This document shows, piece after piece, positions 36,501 to 48,965 of a stretch of DNA of 64,000 bases. The translations under genes and the position numbers were made by a program. The DNA comes from Dasyornis broadbenti. Taxonomy: Eukaryota > Chordata > Aves > Passeriformes > Dasyornithidae. Positions within the stretch are counted from its first letter, which is position 1. The number at the start of each line of letters is the position of its first letter. The notes beneath the pieces were generated by a model. The model was given only the letters and a program-made list of their open reading frames with translations. It ran no database searches and was not told the DNA's origin. The stretch covers positions 1,354,069 to 1,418,068 of the forward strand of contig VZRN01000753.1 of the NCBI GenBank assembly GCA_013397935.1, in the 5' to 3' direction.

Positions 36501-39500
36501 TGTAAATGGGACCTAAAACCTCAGTGTCCCTTCCATCTTCTCATACCTGGGGCTGATGGTATCAGAGGCTGGACCAGGGTCCAGGACAAATTCCTTCCTT
36601 TGTGTGGTGTCTTTTGTGCCTCCCAGCAAAAGAACCCAAGTTGTAAATAAACACTAGCATGGAGGTGGGACTGGGACAATCTGGTTTTGGTTAGTGGTGT
36701 AAATTATTTTAACTTTGTTTCTCAGTCTTGGCTTAAAAAAAAATAAATAGAATTGCTCAGAGACAAGTCACAGACCTTCACAGAGGAGCAGAGGCACTTC
36801 AGTCTGAGAGGCCTACTGAGCTGATACAGGTTTTTCTTTGATTTGAGGAGCCCTGCCATTCGACCCCCTTGGTGGTGGTTCACATGGTGTAATACTTAAA
36901 TGTGTCCCTTGACTACCATTTGGTGGTATTTTCTAGCCCAAGTGACAACATGTGCATACCTAGAGAATAAAGTGACGCTTCACTTAATTTTAGCACAGAA
37001 CACAGGGCTGCTGCCATTACTGAGGGGTGAGCAGCTTCAAGGCTGTGTCCTTCCCTAGTTCAGCAGAGCTGTGCATTGGCTCTGGCTCCCTGGTGGGATG
37101 TCAGAGGCTCAGTTCTCTGGCTCCCAGCCAGGACAGGCAGGAACTCCCTCACAGTGTCCTGCTATTAGATATAAATGGGGGTTAAGGAGAGCATTAGTAA
37201 TCAGAGCAACTCCACCCTATAAGGTGGAGATACAGTACCCTGATGGGAGATTCCCATGGAAAACGCTGGTAAAGGTGATAAGAATCCACAACTGACCTTT
37301 GATGTCTGCAGCTTTCAGAAGCAAAATGTTTAACTCAAGGAAATAGTGAATTTGAGGTGCTCCCAAGAGGATCTGAAGAAGGGCAAGGTAAAAATGTGTT
37401 TAGAGCTTTTACTATAGATTTTTGGGTTTAGTAGGGTCCAGCCAGAGGGAAAAGGTTTTCCTTTCTATGAGAGGATGCTGTGGCCAATTTCCCTACAAGA
37501 GGCCAGGTCCTGTGAGTCTTGTTTGACAGTGAAAAAGAGCTTCTCAGCTGGAGCTTTTGTCTGAAGAATTTCAGAACATACCTGTGTTTTTCTCATCTTA
37601 AACAGTTTTCATTTTCATTCATAAGTGCTTGTGGTGCTTGGGTGATGCTTGTGGTGGTCAGGATTATTCAGGGTGTTTTATTCTGTACATTTTTCTAGTG
37701 TACATCCCTGAAGGCTTGTACAGCCCTAAGGAACACACTGGCCCTGTCACAAATTATATTTCTCCAGCACAGAACTGAATTAATAAAATCATAATACAGT
37801 GCAGCAGGTGAAGAAACCTTCTGGCTCATCACCACGGGAGAGTTGGAAGAGAAGAGGAGCAGCCCAAGCTGCAGACGTCAGAGAGGAGTGGAGGTGTTCA
37901 GCGTGCAGGAGTGCAGAGGGGATATCTGCTCCAGACCCTAGCAGTGACAAAGCCAAGCTGCAGAAATATCCTTTTTTTTTGGATGGGATATTTCAGGAAT
38001 TCTGTCAGTTATCACTGAAAAGCAGACCACAGCCTCAATCCTGCTTTCTCCAGGTGTGAGGTGAGGTGTGTAGGTTCAGATCAAAGGACCTGGTTTGTTC
38101 TTACTTTGTATGGGCTCGTCTTGGTCATATGAAGCATTTCAGTGCTTGTGCAATGAATGTGGACAATTTCATTGGTCTCATTGAAACTGGTGGTGTACTT
38201 CAAATTCATTGTTGGAGTGCTTTGCATGGTTATAAAGGCTCTAGGAAAGAGAAAAGCAATTTAATGCAAACATTCAAGCGTTTCTTAAAAAGAAGATTTT
38301 CCTTCGTGCTGGAGTGACTGAATTCAAATGAGGCTTATCAGACCACCTCTTCAGGTCAGATAAAAATCAACCCAGATAATTCAGGGTGAGAAAATACTTT
38401 TAAAGAAAACTACTTTTAGCATCGTTTCCAGTAACTTTGTTGGTGACACAGAGTTACTTGGTGCGTCACAGGGTGTGTTGGGTGTATTACACTATAGTAT
38501 ATGGTGTAAAATCATTCTCATTTGGCAGGAGAAGTGTTGGGCAGTATTTTTAAGGGCCTGTAACTTGTCCATAAAAGACCTTTGTTTTTGAACTGCTGTA
38601 CTGCTATGCACAGGAAAAGTGATGTTCCATATAAACAAGTTGTAAAAAACCCCAGACTTTTCTGGGTTTAGCTTTAACTGACCAATGAGGGCAAATGTAA
38701 AAGGCTTGTTTTTTGTTTGTTAGTTGTTTGTCATATTTTTAAATGTTCTAAAAGATAAAAGAAAGTTGCATAAAGATGTCCTAATCATCAGATTTTTAAT
38801 ACAGGTTCTGCCTGTGCTGTGGTGTCTGATCTACACAGTTGCTCACAGAGGTGACTGAATTGATGCAGATGTTTTCCTTCCTATATCACAAGTAGCAGCT
38901 GAACACACAAATTCCAACTTTTCTGAGTCAGAACTGATCATTGCCTCATACACAACTTAGCAATATAGAGAAAGTACAATTTTTGTATGTTACAGGGAAC
39001 TGAGAAATTGTGCTTTTTGCCTGCTTTGTAGCCCAAAACACAGAATTCTCAGGAGTTTTCTGTATCCACTCAGATGCTCTAGTCAAGCTACCAGCTGTGA
39101 GATAAAGATATGTGAGCTTCAATAGGTGTAACTGGCCCCAGAAAACAGGAGGAGGGTTGGGTGCTCCCTGGAGTGGCCGGGGTCTAGTTTTGAACAAAGA
39201 CCTGCACTGAATGCCAGCTCAAAGTCATCACTGTTCTTCCTTTGCTCATTTAGATCTGTTTCTTCCCTCTAATCAATAGCTGCCCTTAGAGCATCTGACT
39301 GTGTTACAGATGGTCCTTGTGCACTTAACAATATTAGAAAGGGAGCTGTAATGTGCTATTTCTCTTCGGCACCCTTCCCAGAGAGGGTAATCACAACTGC
39401 AAGGGACTACTCCTCACTTCCAGGCATTTACAAGAAAATATCCTGGATGCTGGTCTCTGGAAGAGAGTGGCGAAGCTGAACCAGAGAACAAGCAATTTAA

Positions 39501-42500
39501 AAAGCAATGGTACAAAGTATTTGCACTGTTTACCTTCTACAAACCAGGTTGCCTTTGCCAAAGTGCCCCGGGATAGTTGCCCAGCGGGGTATTTTAGCAG
39601 GGTCCTGGGGTCCCATTTCCAAGAACCAGCAGCAGAGGAGCAAGGCTGGTGTGCCCTGTGGTTTGGCTGTGCCTGCAGTGAGGCACCGCAGAGCTTCCCC
39701 ACACAGGACATTACATTCCTTGAAAAGTCCAGCTCAGCTGTGCCAGCCACGAAGCAAAGCTTACACAGATCACTGGATTTTCCACAATCGTTCAGTTGCT
39801 TGTAAGAAATGGGAAGGAAAAGCAACTCTGTTATCACAGCTGCCTTTGCGGGGAAAGGGGGTGGATTTTATGACCTGGTTTCAAACATTTTATTACTTAA
39901 TAGTAATTCCTAAGTTCTTAATTTGAAAGTGAGATGATTTGGGGATAAATACCTATTTTCAACCTCCTTTCTTTCCTTGAGTTCTCAGTAAACATTTAGA
40001 GGTGTTTTGATTCATGAACATATTTACAAAAGCCAGTGCTTTTGTAAACCAGCACCTCCCTCTTCTGTCACCATCCCCTTGTTCCTGCTCCTGCCCTGCA
40101 CTGTCCTTTTCCAAACGTGATAAGACTCTTTCTCCTTGATGTGGCAGCTCCTTCCTCTGCCTCTCTCCTGGCTTTAGTGTCTTGATCCCCGGCTCTACTT
40201 CACTTCGAAAACCACAACTCCTCACCCTTATATCCCCATCTGATTTTTATTTTTGCTGCTGTCACCTAACTGAGCAGCTGTGGTCATCTAGGAAAAAGCC
40301 AAAGAAGGAGTCGGTGTTAATTTGGGGAAAAAAACCCACCCCATGACTGTTACATGCTTTAAAAGCATTAATATGTTTTGTGCTCTCCATCCTCCTGGCT
40401 CTCATCTTTTATAAATTTGCAGCTCTCCAGAAGAACACGCTCCTCAGCACAGCAGGATCCTGATTTGATCCTCCTTGTGACTGCTGGGCCTGAACAGGCT
40501 GTTAGTCAGCAGCTGCCCTGTGCACCCAGCGGGTGTTGGGGAGCCTGAGATGTGTGACCAGATCATGTGCCAGCCATCACCTCCCTGCCCCGTGCCGTGC
40601 CAGACCCTGACTTACCTGCCAAGGGAGGGCAAGGGCACACAGACACCAAACCCACGTGGGTACAAAACTTTGAGAGCTGAGAAGACCAAGTTTTGATGGG
40701 ATAAACTCAGGACTAAGCCAAGCAAAGCTCCTTTAACTTAGTGACCACCTAAAATTTTTCTAGGGTAAACATAGCCCATTATACAAATTTTTCATCTGTA
40801 AAAGACGGCAAAAGAGTACACAGACATTTACAATTGTGTATTCCAGGCCACTCAGGAGCCTGTATAACCTTAAACATTTGTGAGCCGCTAACTGAACTCC
40901 ACAAGAAAATGTTGCGTGTCAGGTTGGAAGCCCTCTGAAACCTTGCTGCTCTGCCTCCCAGGAGTGCAGACAAGTTATCTCACAGACTTATGCAATTCTT
41001 GTTTTGCATCGCTGCTGAGGGCCCTAATGAGCTCAGCTGGCCATGCCCCTGGCTGGGGCTGCCAGAGCTAACGCTGCGCAAACCTGTGGCTCCCCCACTG
41101 GAAATTGCAGCGAGATAAGTCATCTTCATTTCATATGAACTGGAGTTCCTGCAATGTGTAGGTTTTTTCTGATAGTATTAGCCAATCATTTCAGATTTTT
41201 AGGGTTGCTTTCCCAGTGATAAAAAGGTGTAAGAGGCTGGAATTCCCTCTCACCAACAAGTACAATCCTGCAGAAAAATAACCTGAAAGAGATATGAAGC
41301 AATTTATTAAAATGTTTTTAAAATGGAGAATCATGCATGCTTGTAGTCTCCTTCCATTAAACAAGTCACTCATCTATAGGATGATCCCTTAGTACCACAG
41401 AATTCAGCAGTGCTGGGGCTTATGGAAGTTGTGCTGAATGAGGAACACACAGAAAACTCAACCTCACCTCCCCCAGAGCCACCAGCAACAGCCCCTGCTC
41501 TCTATCAAGCTGGTTGGATTAAAACAAGTGACAAAGTATGGGATTTTTCTCTAGCCTCTGAGCAACCTTCCTTTTTTTAATGTTTATATTTGTATCTGCA
41601 GGTGGTATCTGATCCATAAGACAAGTTAATTGAAAGCCTACTTTAATCATTAAAAAAATGTGGGAAATAGCTGGAGGGTTAAATATCAGCCTGGGATTAT
41701 GAGACTAAAGCTGCATTTTACAAAGAAAAACCTTGTGCCTGGCAATTGTCCTTGTAATGTTGCAAGAGCTGGAGGCGTTGAATTAATTCCCAATACAGCT
41801 GAGTCCTAATTATCCAAATAGATCAGGGGACCCAGGAGCAACACATCCCCTACTGACGCTCACAGAGCCACTCCAAAGCAGCGTTGTTGATGTTCCCTGA
41901 GATGCTGGGGTGTGTGCAGCCACCACGGGTGGTACCTCAGCCAACATCATCTCTTACCTCGGAGTGATGCATGGCTTTGTTGGTCTTAAATAAAGATGGG
42001 ACATCCCCCAATTTAGGTAGTGCAAGTAGGACACAGCTCATGTAATGGAGAGCAGGCTACGAAAGGAAACCAGAAAAATGAGGCTCCTGTAGGGGAGCTT
42101 GCACTCTCTACCTGATTTTCCTTGTATTTTGAAGGACATGTATTCCCAAAAGGACAAATCAATAGTTCATGATCACATCCTCATCAAGCTGAAGCTTATC
42201 ACTCTCATTTCTTTTAAATTGACAGAATAGGGTGTGGTATTTTGGGCCATGGGTGGAACGTGGATTTTTGGGTGTTTTCCTGATTTATGATTGGAAATAC
42301 TTAAAGAGCAGTTTCTGTTTTGCAGGAGAATAGCTATGTCATCTTCCTGTGAATAACACAGGGTGTTCACATCTCCATGGTAATTGGATGTGATAAAATA
42401 AACAGATGTTCTGAGGTTCTATGAGAAAAGTCCTGTAAAAATCTGAGTTTTAGTGCTCCTAATGCACAAATATCCCTTTGCCTTCACATTTCTCATAAAT

Positions 42501-42871
42501 AACAAGGTCCACCATGGGGCACGCTACAACTCATGGGAGAAGAAAATACAAATCTGAAGAGAATTATGGCTGGAAAAATTTTCATTAACTTTGTTTTAAA
42601 AATATTGTGGAAGATTTTAGGAATAAGGCACTTGACTCAACATGCCTACCCTTTAGTTCCTTCTGCCCTAATCCTATCTTCAGCTTTCATTTCATATCGT
42701 AATTCCTTTCCTCTTTCCAACATGGCTAGAGGTATCTCTTGAATTCCTCAGGCTCAATCTCTCGCTCTCCACAGGCTGCAGCAGCACAGCAGCACCTCAA
42801 GAAAGAATATTCTCATAAACTCCTCTTGCCCAACACAAGCCTGTTACCTTTCCCCATCGTGCTTTCATGGG

Positions 42872-42885
42872 CACACACACACACA
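42872..42885. repeat. (CA)n microsatellite
   Basis: Seven CA units in a row. No other feature. Confidence 0.85.
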
Positions 42886-44167
42886 TACCCAGCACACAAT
42901 TCCAGAAAGCCCTGAGAGACCACAGCAGTCAGATGAATTTGAGCCTTTATTTGAACAAATGTCAGAAATTGTTGACCTTCCTGGCGCAGCTGCAGAGCTT
43001 TTCTGCCAGAGCCAGCTCCCGGGGGGTCGGGGTAGCTCAGGAGGACCTTTGGGTCTGAGGAGGTGCTGCTGAGGTTTTGGATTGTGTTTGCTGCACGTCA
43101 GCGATGAAGGAGAGGAGGAGAGTGCTGCTGTCTCAGTCAATATATTCTTGTTGATATTTCACTGGTGCCTGAAAGCCCAATATGAGAGTGGAGCTGCTTT
43201 GTGCTCCGTGCTGCCTTTGGCCTCACACACACGCTGCTTTCCCGAAAGGCTTCCTGCCCTCAATGGATGAAGCAAAGAGTGGGAGGGGAGTGTGGGGCGG
43301 TGGGGAGAGCTCCCCCACCCCGCCTGGCAGGTCTGTGCCTGTGCTGGAGCAGCACCAAAGCCTCCTGACTCCCAGCCCAGCATCTCATCCACAGCTTTTC
43401 TTATCAATTTTTTTGCGTTCTTAAATGCATTTGATGGACTGCAGTTGCTGGAGCACCACAGACCTACTAAGAGGCTCTCTGATGTGCTGGAAGACTAAAG
43501 TGTAAATAGAATATTTTTGGAGAGCTAGCTGTATTCCAGTGATAAGCCTGAGGGAAGAACGGTTCAGAACATCCCAGCCTAAGTCGCTGCTGGCACATGG
43601 GGTGTCCAGTAGTTTTGAGAGTTGTCAGATTTTCTCTCACTTGATATAAATTGTAGAGAAGACAGGTTTTTGTCCTTGAAGAACAACAGAAAGAGGTATT
43701 GAAAGTATAGTCAGCACACTTTCTTTAAGGTACCCTTTAATTTCAAATGCATTGTTCCAAGTTGTTTTTGCTGAAATAATTATAAGGTGTTGGAGTTCAT
43801 CATCCTCTTGGATGACAGCCATACCTGGAAAAAAGCACTGAATAAAAGCCACGTTAGCAGTTAGCCCTGGGCTGGTTCCCACTGTGAGCCAAGCCTTCTC
43901 TCTGGAGCTCAGCTGTTTGCAGTTGGCAGTCCATTTATTTAAAAGCTGTTATAATACATAAATATTTTTTTCCTAGGAATTCAGTGAAATTGAGTGCAAT
44001 TAATTTCCGCATTTCTAGCAAGCAGTTAAATTATTTTTGTTCCCCATTAGCTAATAAAGCTCTTGAGATAGAAGGCTGCTTTCCTGCCACAATGAAGCAA
44101 TATTAATATTTTGCTCTTAAAAAATCAGTGTTCATCTGGGGGTCACAAATGTGGGTGACTGGGTTGG

Positions 44168-44215
44168 TATGTATACACACACAGAGAGACATACATATAT
44201 ATATATATATGTATG
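44168..44215. repeat. Compound microsatellite (CA, GA, TA)
   Basis: The tract runs through GTATACACACACAGAGAGAC and then ACATACATATATATATATAT. Adjacent CA, GA and TA blocks suggest slippage-driven growth of one locus. Confidence 0.85.
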
Positions 44216-44987
44216 CCATCTGTCACGGGCTTTTCTATCACACCCTGTTGTCTCTAACTGCAGCCACAGCTGGTTCCGGCTGGGGTGAAAGCTGACCCTC
44301 ACCAAGGAAACGTGGTAGCTTCCAGACCTCCAAATTCTTTAGAGGTGGTTTTAAAAGTTTGAAAACATCCATTCAGCCTCTTTTCCTGCCTACTTCCATA
44401 ATAGAAAAAAAGGCTGGGAAATTTTGATTATGCTGTTTGCTGACAAAAGACCAAGCAGGCAAACAACCCCCCTCAGCTGAAGTTGGCTGGAAGATTTATG
44501 AGGGTGAATTGGGGGGAGCTAATTTTCTTGGAACGTTTCAATTTCATTTCTAAGAAGAAAGTAAATATTGAAGATGCCATTTACTTTTTTTATTAAATAT
44601 AATGCTGTTTTCTAGCCAGCCCTAAGTCTAAAAAACCCAAACAATAACTAATATGATCCAGTCTTGGGTGCCAAGGAAAATCCCTTCTGGCTTGGGTAAG
44701 AGACCAGTGAGGTCTGGGCAGGCGCAGGAGCATAGAGAAAGGTCAGGGCAGGATTTCTGGAGAGATTTTTGCCTCTCCAGGAAATCTTGATGGGAAGCCC
44801 ATCAGCCCTGGATCTCTTCCCTTTATCCAACCAATAACTCAGGCTGTCAGTCCCCAGCCAAGTGTCTTTGACAAGTCCTTTGGCCCCATCCTCCATGTCA
44901 AGCGACGGGTTCCCCTTTGGTTGTTAACAGCTAAGCCTCTTCACGCCAGCGTGGGAGTTTTATCCTCTCCTGCATTTATCCTCACTG

Positions 44988-45071
44988 CCTTCTCCTCTTC
45001 TTCTTCTCCCTCCTCTCCCTCTCCTTCTCCCTCTCTCTCTCTCTCCTCCTCTTCTCTCTCTTCTCTCCCCC
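44988..45071. repeat. 84-bp pure pyrimidine tract (CT-rich)
   Basis: Every base on the plus strand from 44,988 to 45,071 is C or T, with CTCTCT and TCCTCC blocks. It is able in principle to form a triplex, and no gene is attached. Confidence 0.85.
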
Positions 45072-46117
45072 AGCACTCGCCAAGCCTGGCTTGGCCTCTC
45101 CGTTGTCAAAGCTCTGAGATGCTCCTTCTGTTCCAGTGCTGGAGAAATGTGACCACACACCTTGAAAACCAGTTTACTGTGGCTCCTTCCCATGGAGAAA
45201 GATTTGCCGGGGAAGGAGGCGATGAACAGACTCAGTGCAGAGCCAGGAAGCACCAGTCTCATTTGCTGCATGACGTTTTAAGGGGAAAGTTTCATGATTC
45301 TGCCTGATGTCAAACGACAAATCATGGCATTCTAATGCAAAATTGTTTCCAGTTGCTTTCCAGCAAGTGAAATGAATCTAACCCAAAACCACTCATCCAG
45401 GAGCAGATGAAGTTGCACAATGGAGCGTTTAACGCCAGGTGATTTCTAAAGTGAGAAGATAAGGGGATATATCGCATTTAATTAGGAAAGCAACAGAGTC
45501 AGTTCAGAGATTTAGACTTATGAGCAGCACGGAGCTTGGAAATAAAACAGACGTCTTTCAAAATATACTGTAAGGTCCTTTGCCAAATATCTATTCTTAT
45601 TCACCTTTCAGTGAACACTGGTCCTTTTAATTAAAAAGGGAGCAAATTCCATTACTATGAACTGCTGACTGTCAGTAGGGGAAGAAACATCTGTCCTGTG
45701 TTAACTACATTTTCAGGATTTTTCCCCCCAAAATGCCTCCTTTTTATAGGGCTTAGCTTTATTAATACCATAAATGCAACAAATTTTATCAATTTAAATA
45801 TCCACCAAAATGAGCAGTACACCTGACTTTTAACAACCATGGACATAAGCCATGGAAAATAAATCTTTATGAAATGCAGTAAAATTTTTGTGAAATGAAG
45901 TGTAGTCACTGGAAGCTTTGCCATTAACTTTTCTGGAGTCAGCTTTTCCCTTCTGTCCACTTTCAACTTCCATTTCTTTCTCCAAGCATGGGGATATCTG
46001 TCCCTTGCTGCAACTGGACCTAACCCAGGGTGGCCAGGCCATCCCTTCCTTTCCATGCACAGGTTTATCAGCTTTGCCAAACCTGCACCACCACCCTCTT
46101 CCCTCCCTGTTGCTCTA

Positions 46118-47198
46118 TGTCGTGGTTTGGCCCTGACCAAATGCCAGGGCCCCCAAATTAACACACCCACACCCAGGGCTCATGAGTGGAGATAAGGAAA
46201 CCTGGGAGAAGATGCACTCAAATGGGAAAAACAGAACTAAATGTGGAAAGTTGCAAAAAGTGATTTATTACTAACAGAGTCAGAGGAGTAAATGAGAAGT
46301 TAAATAAACCCTTCAAAGACATAATTTCTCTGCTCACCCCCCTCCCTCTTTCCCAGCAGCTCCACAAGGGAACAAGGCATGGGGGGGATAGGTCAGTTCA
46401 TCACCCAGATCTTCTTCCCCTGCCCAGGGGAGAGGCTCTTTTCCTCTGCGTAGCAATGGGTCTCACTTGCGGCAGCTCGCCCGACACTGCTGCAGTGCGA
46501 TGGAGTCCGCACGGGCAAACAGTCTCCCCAAAACTGCTGCAGCGTGGGGTCCCTCTTCCACGGGGTACAGACTTCCAAGGCCAGGACATTTCCATCTCGG
46601 GAGCAAGGCTTCTTCTCTTTACCGGACTCCTGCTGGACCTCCCTCTCTCTCTCTCTCAGGCACCCACCCACTCCAGTGTGGGGCACTCAGTTCAGTCTCA
46701 GGGTGCAAGTCAAGGCCTGTTTCTCCACTGGGACTCTCTCTGGACCACGGCCGCCTCCAGGCATCCACTCGCTCCAGCATGGGCTTGGGCAAGTAGATCT
46801 CAGCATTTCCCGTGGGCCCCCATGGGCTGCAGGGGCACCCCCTGCCTCACCATGGGCCTCACCACGGCCTGCAGAGGCTGCAGAGCTCCGGCGCCTGGAG
46901 CTCCCCCTCCCCCTCCTTCTCCACTGACCTTGGTCTCTCCACGTTGTTTTCCCTCACATACTCTCACCTCCTCCTCCTCCTCTGGCTAAGGAAAAGTGCG
47001 TGCAGCCATTGTTTTGATTTCTTCTTAAATATGTTTTTCACAGAGGCGTAACCAGCATCTCTAATTGGCCCAGCCTTGGCCAGCAGCATGTCCATCACCT
47101 CAGAGCTGGACATGGTGAAGGCTTTGAGAAGCTTCACAGAGGAGCCATCTATGTGGGCCCCCCCACTAGAAAGACCTGGGCCAAGCTAAACCAGCACA
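46118..47198 (-). mobile_element. Solo LTR of an avian endogenous retrovirus (probably ERVL-like)
   Basis: This 1,081-bp block is bounded by TGTCGTGG and CAGCACA on the plus strand, so it has TG...CA ends. The flanks CTCTA (46,113-46,117) and CTCTG (47,199-47,203) look like a 5-bp target-site duplication with one mismatch. Sense orientation is minus: AATAAA (complement of 46,264-46,269) lies about 150 bp before the 3' end, as expected of a polyadenylation signal in an LTR. The body has the repeated GTGGGGTCCC/CACGG and CTGCAG units known in a common avian LTR. There is no internal gag-pol-env region and no second LTR, so it is a solo LTR. Open frames inside it are not genes. Assignment to ERVL is from memory of LTR type and TSD length. 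Confidence 0.75.
46264..46269 (-). terminator. LTR polyadenylation signal AATAAA
   Basis: The complement reads GTTAGTAATAAATCAC. It is placed near the LTR 3' end and supports the minus-strand orientation of the element. Confidence 0.5.
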
Positions 47199-47661
47199 CT
47201 CTGCTGAAAGCAAGTGGAACCCAAAGCTGTCCCCAGGCCACCTACCTGGGATGCAGCCAGATTAAATGCAGGCAGGTCTCAGGTCTGAGGCTACACCTGC
47301 ACCCTGCAGAGATCAGCATCAGCACTATGGTGCTGTCTAAGCGCCATAAATTAGGAATTTGAAAGTAACACAGCCACTGATTTCCTGAGGTGGGCAGGAG
47401 GATTTCAAGCTGTACCACAGCATCACCTGGTGTAGAACGTGTTTCCCCATCCTTTGGCAGAATTATGGTCCCCATGTCTCCTTCCCTCCTTCCCTCACTC
47501 CATCCCTCCCATTCTTTTTCTCTGCAGCCAACTGGTTCCAGTACAAAAGCTGACTCACCCTGAGCTGCTTGGATGCTAGTCAAACCTTGATGGATGTTAA
47601 CTGTCCTCCTTGGATTTATGCATGGCTTCCAGCAATGCTGGCTTTATTAAGCCACTAAAAT

Positions 47662-47701
47662 GAATATAAATTTAATTTTTTTTTTTTTTTTTTAAATTAG
47701 C
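47662..47701. repeat. Left copy of gap-flanking duplicate (T18)
   Basis: A 40-bp sequence, GAATATAAATTTAA + T run + AAATTAGC, stops directly at the N gap. It matches the right copy except for one T in the run. Confidence 0.95.
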
Positions 47702-47728
47702 NNNNNNNNNNNNNNNNNNNNNNNNNNN
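47702..47728. other. Assembly gap (27 N)
   Basis: This short N run sits between two nearly identical 40-41 bp sequences ending and starting in a poly-T stretch. Confidence 0.99.
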
Positions 47729-47769
47729 GAATATAAATTTAATTTTTTTTTTTTTTTTTTTAAATTAGC
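47729..47769. repeat. Right copy of gap-flanking duplicate (T19)
   Basis: A 41-bp copy of the sequence left of the gap with one more T. Unique sequence (TGATTTCTCTC) continues after it. Confidence 0.95.
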
Positions 47770-48869
47770 TGATTTCTCTCTTCAGGACCCAACAACCCAT
47801 ACCTTTCAGTGTATGTCCTAAAATGAAGAAAAAAGTATGTTCCATAACTAGGAAAACAGGTTATAAATATTGATCAGGTTGGAAAATGAGTGGTATTTCT
47901 GTATTTTATACCCATTCTTCAGTGCTGTGTACAGCAAGAGAAAATGGCCCAAAAGACTCTTACCTCAGTAAAGATCCTCATTGTCTAAAATCTAGGAAAG
48001 TCTTCAGACTTTGTGGATAGCAGCACATGTTGCTACACATGCACAAAATGCCTGGCTTGGATATTTTATTTAGCTTGGTTTGTTTTCTGCTTTCCATTCA
48101 GGCCTTGGAACTGGCCTGTTTTTCACACCTGAGGCTCACAAAAGGTCTGTAGATCACTGCTAGACACGAGGGAATGGGCAGGAGATGGCTGGCAGGGGAA
48201 GTGATGCCTGCAGAATCCAAAGGGTAATTATTTATGTAACCAGAACGTCAGTGGCTGGAGCAGTGGCTGGAACAATAGGCCAGAGCACTGAGAGCTGTCT
48301 CATGCTCAGGGAATGGTGCTCCTCCAACAAGTGTGGCACTCGTGGGTGGAATTTCTAAAACAAATGCAGCCGCTGCTCTGCCTCTCGTCCCAGGGCCCTG
48401 ACCCAGAGCCCGCTGCAGCCAGCAGGAGTCTTTCCATCAACTGGAACACACTTGGAATGGAATCTGAGCTACAGACACTCTAGATCTTGTGCACAGAAAA
48501 ATAATGAGAAAAATTCAGTTGGCCGCAGTTGTTACCAACTCGCATGTTTGTGAGTTTGTCTGGCTGGACACATGGTTAGAAGAAGGAATTAGGACTGCAC
48601 ACAGATCCCCCCATGAAAATTAACTTCCCTTACTCCTATCTGACCAAACCACCAAACCCAATAAACATCTTGACACCAGACTCTTTACTAAGATGTTTGC
48701 TAATCTGCAATGGAAATGAGACTCGAAGGGCCAGATTCCATTGCTGAACTGGTGAGGGAGGACTGGCCATGTATCAGGGGAAAAAATCTGTTTGAAGAAC
48801 TCTAGGTAAATCTATCCTGTCCACAAAAATCTCTCAGCTGGAGATATGATCAGCCAGTTGGGGCTTGGG

Positions 48870-48965
48870 AGGCTGGATCCTCACTTCAGCTTGGCCATGA
48901 GCCCACTGGGTGATCTGGGCAAGTCACCTTCGTTCTGTGGGGCTCATTGGAGGCACTTGAATTAT
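48870..48965 (+). mobile_element. MIR-like SINE fragment
   Basis: GTGATCTGGGCAAGTCACCT followed by TCGTTCTGTGGGGCTCA matches the MIR core (GTGACCTTGGGCAAGT...CTCTGTGCCTCA). The preceding TCCTCACTTCAGCTTGGCCA fits the upstream GCTCTGCCACT part. It is a heavily diverged ancient amniote SINE in plus orientation, and its ends are uncertain. Confidence 0.6.

Larger units (their letters stand above)
33501..46117. other. Intergenic DNA upstream of CNOT6, part 2
   Basis: There is no gene I can support. It contains a small ATG-plus-donor segment at 33,535-33,571, microsatellites at 42,872 and 44,168, a long pyrimidine tract at 44,988-45,071, and AT-rich islands at 41,620-41,830 and 43,950-44,100 with several TAAT-type motifs. 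An open frame of 171 codons at 45,655-46,170 (minus) partly overlaps the LTR and has no recognisable domain. Confidence 0.65.

Noticed and set aside
45655..46170. 171-codon minus-strand open frame
   Set aside because: It crosses the LTR boundary, has no recognisable domain, and its residue composition changes abruptly along its length.
46456..46989. 177-codon plus-strand open frame and its overlapping frames
   Set aside because: It lies wholly inside the solo LTR, antisense to the element, and is composed of LTR repeat units.
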